Assembly (NCBI GenBank): GCA_900551465.1
Contig: URWL01000075.1
Coordinates: forward strand, 1-7,751
Length of the DNA: 7,751 bases
From: an uncultured Blautia sp.
GTDB lineage: Bacteria; Bacillota; Clostridia; Lachnospirales; Lachnospiraceae
Direction: 5' to 3'
In this document: positions 1-5,370 of the stretch, one piece after another
Position numbering within the stretch: the first letter of the stretch is position 1
How the letters are laid out: every line of letters starts with the position of its first letter
Translations under genes and position numbers: made by a program
Notes under the pieces: generated by a model
What the model was told of the DNA's origin: nothing
Databases searched by the model: none
The model's input: only the letters and a program-made list of their open reading frames with translations

Positions 1-146
1 AGCAACCCTCCCTTAACTGCGCCATATTTTTCAATTGCTTCTAAACCATATTGAGAACATGTGGGAATATAAGGACATTTTGTTCTCTTCATCGGTGACA
101 GATATTTCTGATAAAGTCGTATCAATTTAATTAGAAATTTCTTCAT
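1..146 (-). CDS. yidD: YidD, membrane protein insertion efficiency factor (partial, C-terminus outside window)
   Basis: The first 48 codons are visible, beginning [18 protein letters not shown]. The family is normally about 70-85 residues, so roughly the last third lies outside the window. The N-terminus is basic and amphipathic. It is followed by the family's cysteine signature, here [15 protein letters not shown] at residues 24-38, where most homologues have CRFxPTCSxYAxEAI. YidD is a small inner-face membrane-associated protein thought to help YidC-dependent insertion of membrane proteins. The ATG at 144-146 has an AGGTGA ribosome site (minus strand of 155-160) 8 bases upstream. The gene starts inside the end of rnpA (20-base overlap), which suggests translational coupling. 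In most Firmicutes yidC follows, but that lies outside the window. Confidence 0.93.
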   Translation of the reverse strand, partial: MKKFLIKLIRLYQKYLSPMKRTKCPYIPTCSQYGLEAIEKYGAVKGGL

Positions 147-489
147 TTTTATTCTCACCTGCTATCTGATGCTTTTTTGCAAGGTGCAGCAATGCGCTCT
201 CTATCTCCTGATAGCTTTTTTCCTTTGCTGACGGTCTGGCTATTACTACAATATCCAGACTTTTCTTAAATAGCTGCTCATTTAAACGATAACTTTCCCT
301 TATCAGCCTGGTGACTCTGTGGCGTACCACACTATTCCCTACTTTTTTACTTACTGATATTCCCAGACGATTCTTCATGTACTGATTTTCCAGCACGTAC
401 ATCACCAGATACCGATTTGCATAAGATGTTCCATGTCTGTAAACCTGTTGAAAATCACTGTTTTTTTTCAAGGACTCTGAATATTTCAT
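127..489 (-). CDS. rnpA: Ribonuclease P protein component
   Basis: A 120-residue basic protein, the usual size for RnpA. It binds the catalytic RNase P RNA and helps recognise the 5' leader of precursor tRNAs. The family core is clear: [14 protein letters not shown] near residues 7-20, then [28 protein letters not shown] at 41-68 (key residues K48, K49, G51, R56, R58, R61), and a late VVIARPSA strand at 81-88. The RNR signature, usually RNRxKR, reads RHRVTR at 56-61: the arginines are kept but Asn and Lys are replaced. The ATG at 487-489 has an AAAGGAGG site (minus strand of 495-502) five bases upstream, which decides the start. It lies downstream of rpmH in the usual rpmH-rnpA-yidD order. 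Confidence 0.96.
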   Translation of the reverse strand: MKYSESLKKNSDFQQVYRHGTSYANRYLVMYVLENQYMKNRLGISVSKKVGNSVVRHRVTRLIRESYRLNEQLFKKSLDIVVIARPSAKEKSYQEIESALLHLAKKHQIAGENKNEEISN

Positions 490-540
490 CGAATCCTCCT
501 TTGATTACAAAATTAATAGTACAGGATTATTCCTGAATAG

Positions 541-567
541 AAGAAAAGACCACAAAACTGCGGTCTT
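541..567 (-). terminator. Candidate hairpin terminator/attenuator between rpmH and rnpA
   Basis: Read on the minus strand, arms at 559-567 and 546-554 form a 9-bp stem (AAGACCGCA with TGTGGTCTT, one G-U wobble) around a 4-base loop. A T-rich run, TTTTCTTC, overlaps and follows the end of the stem. It begins about 11 bases past the rpmH stop and leaves rnpA about 50 bases downstream. The T tract is interrupted, so partial termination that lowers rnpA output relative to rpmH is more likely than full termination. This is inferred from sequence only. Confidence 0.45.
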
Positions 568-577
568 ATATCTTAGC

Positions 578-712
578 TTACGCTGATAACTGCTTTCTTC
601 CTTTTAATCTTCTTGCAGCTAATACTTTACGGCCGCCTTTTGTGCTCATGCGGGCTCTGAATCCGTGAACTTTAGCTCTTGATCTCTTTTTCGGCTGAAA
701 TGTCATTTTCAT
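578..712 (-). CDS. rpmH: 50S ribosomal protein L34
   Basis: A 44-residue, strongly basic protein beginning [20 protein letters not shown], matching the conserved L34 pattern M(K)xTxQPxxRxRxxxHGFRxRMxTxxGRxVLxxRRxKGRxxLSA from end to end. It is a structural protein of the large ribosomal subunit that contacts 23S rRNA. The length is exactly typical. The ATG at 710-712 is preceded by an AAAGGAGGTG site (minus strand of 721-730) 8 bases away, which is near perfect. It is the first gene of the leftward rpmH-rnpA-yidD unit and points away from oriC, as in most Firmicutes. An internal ATG two codons in is less well placed for the ribosome site. Confidence 0.98.
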   Translation of the reverse strand: MKMTFQPKKRSRAKVHGFRARMSTKGGRKVLAARRLKGRKQLSA

Positions 713-773
713 AGGTAAAGCACCTCCTTTATCTATTATCCAATTTTAAATTTTTCCATAGAACATCATTTCA

Positions 774-802
774 ATTATATTCATAAACCCCCTGTTCGTC
801 AA
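774..802 (-). promoter_or_regulatory. rpmH operon promoter (sigma-A type)
   Basis: On the minus strand there is TTGACG (797-802), a 17-base spacer, then TATAAT (774-779). This is five of six plus a perfect -10 at ideal spacing. Transcription would start near 767, giving a leader of about 55 bases before rpmH. It is the clearest leftward promoter in the region and is divergent from dnaA. Confidence 0.8.
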
Positions 803-951
803 GCAAAATTTACGTTTTTTCCGCAAAACAAAGCGGATCGACCTGTTTCGAACTTCATAATCTATCAAGATTGAAAGTCTTCTCAAAAACTCCATATTTG
901 AAAGTTTTTATAATCAACACCCTAATGTGGAAATCTATAGTTAACGTAAAG
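803..951. other. Gene-free AT-rich spacer between rpmH promoter and first DnaA box
   Basis: No credible coding sequence was found. It contains one small inverted repeat (TCCGC, 8-base loop, GCGGA at 820-837) with no T run on the correct side of either strand, so it is not a convincing terminator. It also has two copies of a TTGAAAGTYTT motif (871-881 and 898-908) and one imperfect DnaA-box-like site (minus strand of 926-934, ATTTCCACA). Confidence 0.5.
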
Positions 952-1191
952 TTATGCACATTTTGTGGATAACTTGTGGATAACTTTTATTTTACCTTGA
1001 TAAATATCCACATTTTTCGACTTTTTTATACACATTATGTTTATAAAACCCTTTATTTTACAGTATTTTTTTCGTGGAAAAAGTTTTACACAATCCCCAT
1101 AGGGATTTATCCACCTTCTTCGGTCTTATGTTAACCTATTGCGGTTTTTCCACAAACCAGCACTTATCCACATGTGGAAAAATGTGTATAA
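952..1191. other. oriC, dnaA-upstream DnaA-box cluster
   Basis: Matches to the DnaA box TTWTNCACA are, on the plus strand, 952-960 (TTATGCACA), 1026-1034 (TTATACACA), 1084-1092 (TTTTACACA), 1146-1154 (TTTTCCACA) and 1164-1172 (TTATCCACA). On the minus strand they are 964-972 and 975-983 (both TTATCCACA), 1173-1181 (TTTTCCACA) and 1183-1191 (TTATACACA). One-mismatch sites occur at 1004-1012, 1107-1115 and, on the minus strand, 1073-1081. This density directly upstream of dnaA is the standard signature of a Firmicute replication origin. The surrounding DNA is very AT-rich. The duplex-unwinding site itself cannot be fixed from sequence alone. Candidates are 1221-1255 here or the tract between dnaA and dnaN. 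Confidence 0.92.
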
Positions 1192-1200
1192 CTATAAAAC

Positions 1201-1229
1201 TTGAAATAAGGATTGCGAAAAACTATTAT
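1201..1229 (+). promoter_or_regulatory. dnaA promoter
   Basis: TTGAAA (1201-1206), a 17-base spacer and TATTAT (1224-1229) form a good sigma-A type promoter with a predicted start near 1236. The -35 lies 10 bases after the last DnaA box (1183-1191), so DnaA bound to the cluster could hinder or modulate polymerase, as known for dnaA autoregulation in other bacteria. A second -10 match, TATAAT at 1234-1239, has only a weak -35 (TTGCGA, 15-base spacer). Confidence 0.65.
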
Positions 1230-1303
1230 TTATTATAATATATAAAAGGATATTTATGTCTTTCAGACTTAATATAAATAATATTTCCAGCAAATCAGCA
1301 CCC

Positions 1304-1310
1304 AGGAGAG
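1304..1310 (+). promoter_or_regulatory. dnaA ribosome binding site (chosen start)
   Basis: AGGAGAG ends 5 bases before ATG 1316, with the AGGAG core 7 bases away. This supports MDKVIEKW as the N-terminus and matches where DnaA domain I normally begins. An in-frame upstream ATG at 1256 also has an AAAAGGA site (1244-1250), so a 20-residue longer form cannot be excluded. Confidence 0.75.
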
Positions 1311-1315
1311 TAAAA

Positions 1316-2686
1316 ATGGATAAAGTAATAGAAAAATGGGATGAAATTCTACAGATTTTGAAAGTAGAATATGATGTGGCTAACGTTGCCTTCAACACAT
1401 GGCTGAAGCCTTTGAAAGTTTATGATGTAAAAGACAATGTGGTTACGATTCTTGTTCCTTCCGAACAAAGCGTTCTGCTTGATATTGTCAACAAAAAATA
1501 CAGGCTGCCTCTTCAGGTTACCATCTGTGAGGTTACAGGTATGGATAGCTGTGAAATCAACTTTATCCTTCCTGAAAATGTACCGAAAAAAGAAAATCCT
1601 TCCTATAATATGTCTGAATCCAGATCTCTTCGTGACCAGCGCTGCGAAGAAGCTCATTTAAATCCAAAATATACTTTTGACAGCTTTATTGTAGGAAGTA
1701 ATAACAAATTTGCCCAGGCTGCAGCTCTTGCAGTTGCCGAATCTCCGGGAGATACCTACAATCCTCTCTTTATTTACGGAGGTGCAGGTCTGGGAAAAAC
1801 GCATCTTATGCATTCCATTGCTCATTACATTATTGATAATAATGAAAACAGCAAGGTTCTTTATGTAACAAGTGAAGAATTTACCAACGAATTGATCGAA
1901 ACTATCCGTAATGGAAATAATTCCGCAATGTCCAAATTCCGTGAAAAATACAGGAATATTGACGTACTTCTCGTTGATGATATCCAGTTTATTATAGGAA
2001 AAGAGTCTACACAGGAGGAGTTTTTCCATACTTTTAACAGTCTTCACAGTGCTAAAAAACAGATCATCATTTCTTCAGATAAACCGCCAAAAGATATGGA
2101 AATTCTGGAAGAACGTTTCCGTTCCAGATTCGAATGGGGGCTGATCGCAGATATCACTCTTCCGGATTATGAAACAAGAATGGCAATTCTTCATAAAAAA
2201 GAAGAACTGGATGGCTATAATATCAGCGAAGAAGTTATAAAATACATAGCAACAAACATCAAATCCAATATTCGTGAGCTGGAAGGCGCTTTCAACAAAG
2301 TAATGGCAAGTTCCAAACTTGAAAAAAAGGAAGTTACACTTGAACTGGCTGAAAAAGCGCTGAAAGATATTATTTCTCCGGATCAGCAAAAGGTGATCAC
2401 ACCGGAATATATTATTTCTGTAGTAGCAGAACACTTCCATTTAACTGTTGCTGACCTTTGTGGAAATAAAAGAAGCTCAAAAATTGTCATGCCGCGGCAG
2501 ATTGCTATGTATTTATGCAGAGATATCATAGATACTTCATTAAAAACTATTGGTAAAAATCTTGGAAACCGGGATCATACCACTGTTATGCACGGAATTG
2601 AAAAAATTGAAAAGGAAATTCTGACAAACGACAATATCAAAAATTCCATTGACACTTTGAAAAAGAAGATAAATCCACAGGGTTAA
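1316..2686 (+). CDS. dnaA: Chromosomal replication initiator protein DnaA
   Basis: A 456-residue initiator of typical length. It binds DnaA boxes in oriC, oligomerises with ATP, opens the duplex and helps load the helicase. Domain I is about residues 1-85 (WDEILQILK, FNTWLKPL). A short variable linker runs to about 115. The AAA+ domain begins at NPKYTFDSFIVGSNN. Visible motifs are Walker A GGAGLGKT at 155-162, Walker B LLVDD at 218-222, sensor 1 around IISSD at 251-255, the box VII arginine R271 in RSRFEWGL, and sensor 2 NIRELEGA at 318-325 (R320). Domain IV carries VMPRQIAMYLCRD at 391-403 and the DNA-reading loop GNRDHTTVMHG at 417-427, where many homologues have GGRDHTTV. All catalytic residues are present. 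It is flanked on both sides by DnaA boxes and is the first gene of the rightward operon. Confidence 0.98.
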   Translation: MDKVIEKWDEILQILKVEYDVANVAFNTWLKPLKVYDVKDNVVTILVPSEQSVLLDIVNKKYRLPLQVTICEVTGMDSCEINFILPENVPKKENPSYNMSESRSLRDQRCEEAHLNPKYTFDSFIVGSNNKFAQAAALAVAESPGDTYNPLFIYGGAGLGKTHLMHSIAHYIIDNNENSKVLYVTSEEFTNELIETIRNGNNSAMSKFREKYRNIDVLLVDDIQFIIGKESTQEEFFHTFNSLHSAKKQIIISSDKPPKDMEILEERFRSRFEWGLIADITLPDYETRMAILHKKEELDGYNISEEVIKYIATNIKSNIRELEGAFNKVMASSKLEKKEVTLELAEKALKDIISPDQQKVITPEYIISVVAEHFHLTVADLCGNKRSSKIVMPRQIAMYLCRDIIDTSLKTIGKNLGNRDHTTVMHGIEKIEKEILTNDNIKNSIDTLKKKINPQG

Positions 2687-2868
2687 GTACTTTATCCACA
2701 TAGCTTACCCAGGGTTGTACACTAAGTTATACAGTTTGAAAGTCTTGAGTTTTAGGGCTTTTTCATAGTTTTTCACACAATTCACAGCCCCTAAGACGGC
2801 TATTGCGGATTTCTTATATTATTTTTTTTAAAAGGCCACGTTCAACCAGAAAAGGAGTTATACACAAC
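2687..2868 (+). other. oriC, dnaA-dnaN intergenic part
   Basis: This 182-base spacer carries three same-strand DnaA-box matches: TTATCCACA (2692-2700, perfect), TTTTTCACA (2769-2777) and TTATACACA (2858-2866). It also has an almost pure A/T tract (2809-2833, a single C) that could serve as the duplex-unwinding element, as the dnaA-dnaN side does in Bacillus subtilis. I could not see a clear run of TAG-like DnaA-trio repeats. An imperfect inverted repeat spans 2752-2794. No convincing dnaN promoter was found, so dnaN is probably at least partly read through from dnaA. Confidence 0.75.
2851..2866 (+). promoter_or_regulatory. dnaN ribosome binding site joined to a DnaA box
   Basis: AAAGGAG (2851-2857) is followed immediately by TTATACACA (2858-2866), then two bases and ATG 2869. 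It fixes the dnaN start at 2869 rather than at the in-frame TTG at 2803, whose 22 extra codons run through origin DNA. Confidence 0.8.
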
Positions 2869-3984
2869 ATGAAGATCATCTGTTCCAAATCAAATTTATT
2901 AAAAAGCGTAAATATTTCTTTGAAAGCTGTTCCTTCTAAAACAACAATGCCTATTCTGGAATGTATTTTGATCGACGCATCTACAAACCAGATTAAATTT
3001 ACCACAAATGATATGGAACTTGGTATTGAAACCATTGTTGACGGAACTATTTCTGAAAAAGGTATGATCGCATTAGATGCTAAAATTTTTTATGAGATCA
3101 TCAGACGTCTTCCGGATAATGATGTTACGATTCATACTGACAACAATTATGTTGCTACGATTACCTGCGAAAAAGCAAAATTTACAATTCCGGGAAGATC
3201 AGGAGAAGATTTTGCCTATCTTCCTGTGATTGAAAGAGATGAATCACTGACACTTTCTCAGTTTACTTTGAAGGAAATGATTCGTCAGACCCTTTTTTCA
3301 ATTGCAGTTAATGAAAATAACAGACTAATGACTGGAGAACTCTTCGAAATAAAGGATAATTGTCTGAAAATTGTGTCTCTGGACGGCCATCGTATATCCA
3401 TTAGGAAGATGCCTCTTAAGAGAGAATATTCTGACAAAAAGATTGTCGTTCCAGGAAAGACACTTAGTGAAATCAGCAAGATCCTTTCCGGTGAAGTAGA
3501 TGACCAGGTAAGCATTTACTTTACAAAAAATCACATTCTGTTCGAGTTTGATCAGACTATGGTAGTTTCCAGACTGATAGAAGGAGAATATTTCCGTATC
3601 GATCAGATGCTTTCCAGTGATTATGATACAAAGCTGACCGTCAATAAAAAAGAATTTCTTGATTGTATTGACCGGGCAACACTTCTTGTCAGAGAGGGAG
3701 ACAAGAAACCAATTGTTATAGACATCAGAGACAACAAAATGGAATTAAAAATTGATTCCTCCATGGGTTCTATGAATGAGGAGATCGATATCATGAAAGA
3801 GGGAAAGGATATTCTCATTGGATTTAACCCGAAATTCTTAATTGATGCTTTGAAAGTTATAGACGATGAAAATATCAATATGTATCTTATGAACCCAAAA
3901 GCTCCATGCTTTATCAGAGATGATGATGAGAGCTATACTTATCTGATCCTGCCTGTAAATATCAGTCAGAATCAGTCCAGATAG
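2869..3984 (+). CDS. dnaN: DNA polymerase III beta subunit (sliding clamp)
   Basis: A 371-residue protein of usual length for the clamp. It forms a ring-shaped homodimer that holds DNA polymerase III on DNA and recruits repair and regulatory proteins. The N-terminus MKIICSKSNLLKSVNISLKAVPSKTTMPILECILI (residues 1-35) is the typical clamp opening. Three similar domains follow, at about 1-125, 126-247 and 248-371. The partner-binding pocket region includes LDGHRIS at 171-177. The C-terminal strand is YLILPVNIS at 358-366, where many clamps end near LPVR or MPMRL, so the Arg is replaced by Asn and about six residues are added. The start is set by AAAGGAG at 2851-2857. The stop overlaps the yaaA ribosome site, so the two are probably co-translated. 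Confidence 0.98.
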   Translation: MKIICSKSNLLKSVNISLKAVPSKTTMPILECILIDASTNQIKFTTNDMELGIETIVDGTISEKGMIALDAKIFYEIIRRLPDNDVTIHTDNNYVATITCEKAKFTIPGRSGEDFAYLPVIERDESLTLSQFTLKEMIRQTLFSIAVNENNRLMTGELFEIKDNCLKIVSLDGHRISIRKMPLKREYSDKKIVVPGKTLSEISKILSGEVDDQVSIYFTKNHILFEFDQTMVVSRLIEGEYFRIDQMLSSDYDTKLTVNKKEFLDCIDRATLLVREGDKKPIVIDIRDNKMELKIDSSMGSMNEEIDIMKEGKDILIGFNPKFLIDALKVIDDENINMYLMNPKAPCFIRDDDESYTYLILPVNISQNQSR

Positions 3985-3996
3985 GAGGAATAAATT

Positions 3997-4203
3997 TTGG
4001 AGATCAGAATAAGAGACGAATTTATCAAGCTTGGCCAGGCTTTGAAGCTTGCAGGCGTGGTTGAGGATGGGGTCGAAGCAAAATTTGCTATTCAGGATGG
4101 CCTCGTTAAAGTAAATGGTGAAACAGAGGAACGTCGTGGAAGAAAGATTTATGAAGGTGATGTGATTTCTTTTGACGGCAATGAGATCAAAGTAACCAGG
4201 TAA
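3997..4203 (+). CDS. yaaA: S4-domain RNA-binding protein YaaA
   Basis: A 68-residue protein that is essentially one S4 domain. FIKLGQALKLAGVVEDG (residues 9-25) forms the helical part and GLVKVNGETEERRGRKIYEGD (35-55) the conserved RNA-contacting turn and strands. S4 domains bind structured RNA. The family is found between dnaN and recF across Firmicutes and is thought to act in ribosome or RNA biology, though its exact target is not settled. The start is TTG at 3997-3999, the only plausible one because the frame has no internal ATG. An AGGAGG site at 3983-3988, overlapping the dnaN stop, lies 8 bases upstream. The stop is 3 bases before recF. Confidence 0.93.
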   Translation: MEIRIRDEFIKLGQALKLAGVVEDGVEAKFAIQDGLVKVNGETEERRGRKIYEGDVISFDGNEIKVTR

Positions 4204-4206
4204 ATT

Positions 4207-5313
4207 ATGTATATAGAGTCTATACAATTAAAAAATTTCAGAAATTATGAAAGCCTTCAGCTGAATCTGGACAAAGGAACAAATATTTTCTTTGGTGATA
4301 ATGCTCAGGGAAAAACAAATATTCTGGAGGCTGCATATCTTTGCGGAACTACAAAATCTCATAAGGGAAGCAAAGACAGAGAAGTCATAAGGTTTGGCGA
4401 AGAGGAAGCCCATATCCGGATGATGGTAAAAAAAGACGGACTTTCCTATAAGCTGGATATGCATCTCAGAAAAAACAGATCAAAGGGAGCTGCTGTCAAC
4501 GGACTTCCGGTAAAAAAGGCAAGAGAACTGTTTGGAATTGTGAATCTTGTCTTTTTTTCACCGGAAGATCTTAATATCATAAAAAACGGTCCCGGAGAGA
4601 GACGAAGATTTATGGATCTGGAGCTGTGCCAGCTGGATCAGATCTATCTGTCAGATCTGGCAGGTTATAACCATATTGTAAATCAGAGAAACAGACTTTT
4701 GAAAGATATTTATATAAATCCGGCGCTGAATGATACTATGGACATCTGGGATATGCAGATGGTCCATTATGGACGCAAGATCATAGAAAAGAGAAAAAGT
4801 TTTGTAGAAGAACTCAATGAGATCATTCATGAGATTCATAAAAACCTTACAGGAGGAGAGGAGTTTCTGGAGGTTATTTATGATCCGAGTACAGAAGCAG
4901 ACGACTTTGAAAGTGTTCTGCAGAAAAACAGATCCAGAGATGTACGGATGAAAATGACATCTGCCGGTCCTCACAGAGATGATCTTTGTTTCAAAGTCAA
5001 TGGGATAGATATCCGGAAGTACGGGTCTCAGGGACAGCAGAGAACAGCTGCATTATCTTTGAAACTTTCAGAAATCTATCTGGTAAAGAAAAAGATCAAG
5101 GATATGCCGGTTCTTCTTCTGGATGATGTACTTTCAGAGCTGGACAGCAGCAGGCAGACCTGTCTTTTGGATAGTATTCATGATATACAGACAATGATCA
5201 CCTGTACAGGACTGGATGATTTTGTAAGTAATCAGTTCCACATCAACAAAGTGTTCAGGGTGATAAAAGGACAGGTTTTTGACCCGGTAAATTCTGATAT
5301 CAGTTACCTTTGA
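4207..5313 (+). CDS. recF: DNA replication and repair protein RecF
   Basis: A 368-residue SMC-like ATPase of normal length. With RecO and RecR it helps load RecA at single-strand gaps and stalled forks. The N-terminus MYIESIQLKNFRNYESL is typical. Visible motifs are Walker A GDNAQGKTN at 30-38, a Q-loop region FFSPEDL at 116-122, the ABC signature YGSQGQQRTAALSLKLSE at 272-289, and Walker B with D-loop PVLLLDDVLSELD at 301-313. The middle is the helical lever arm typical of RecF rather than a long coiled coil. The start ATG has only a weak site (AGGT at 4198-4201, part of the yaaA end), so translation is probably coupled to yaaA, whose stop is 3 bases away. No terminator follows. Confidence 0.97.
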   Translation: MYIESIQLKNFRNYESLQLNLDKGTNIFFGDNAQGKTNILEAAYLCGTTKSHKGSKDREVIRFGEEEAHIRMMVKKDGLSYKLDMHLRKNRSKGAAVNGLPVKKARELFGIVNLVFFSPEDLNIIKNGPGERRRFMDLELCQLDQIYLSDLAGYNHIVNQRNRLLKDIYINPALNDTMDIWDMQMVHYGRKIIEKRKSFVEELNEIIHEIHKNLTGGEEFLEVIYDPSTEADDFESVLQKNRSRDVRMKMTSAGPHRDDLCFKVNGIDIRKYGSQGQQRTAALSLKLSEIYLVKKKIKDMPVLLLDDVLSELDSSRQTCLLDSIHDIQTMITCTGLDDFVSNQFHINKVFRVIKGQVFDPVNSDISYL

Positions 5314-5338
5314 CAAGGATAAATGCATATGTTAAACT
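5310..5338 (+). promoter_or_regulatory. Candidate promoter for the TPR/AAA+ gene, overlapping the recF stop
   Basis: A perfect TTGACA (5310-5315) includes the recF TGA stop. It is followed by a 17-base spacer and TAAACT (5333-5338, four of six), with TG at 5330-5331 forming an extended -10. The predicted start near 5345 would give a leader of about 26 bases before the TTG start at 5371. Read-through from recF is also likely because no terminator is seen. Confidence 0.55.
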
Positions 5339-5370
5339 GTTTTTAATTATGGAAAGTTGGTGAATATATC

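Noticed and set aside
820..837. Hairpin TCCGC/GCGGA as a terminator
   Set aside because: The stem is only 5 bp and the T run lies on the upstream side for the plus strand, with no T run downstream on either strand. No gene ends here.
1016..1022. Spo0A-box-like site (minus strand AGTCGAA, one mismatch to TGTCGAA) inside oriC
   Set aside because: Spo0A is known to bind the origin in Bacillus subtilis, but a single seven-base near-match in AT-rich DNA is not enough support.
1213..1239. Alternative dnaA promoter TTGCGA with TATAAT
   Set aside because: The spacer is only 15 bases and the -35 is weak. The overlapping TTGAAA-N17-TATTAT is better, though the perfect -10 could still contribute.
2803..2868. 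N-terminal extension of dnaN from TTG 2803
   Set aside because: There is no ribosome site before 2803 and the codons run through the AT tract and a DnaA box. ATG 2869 has a strong site and gives the standard clamp N-terminus.
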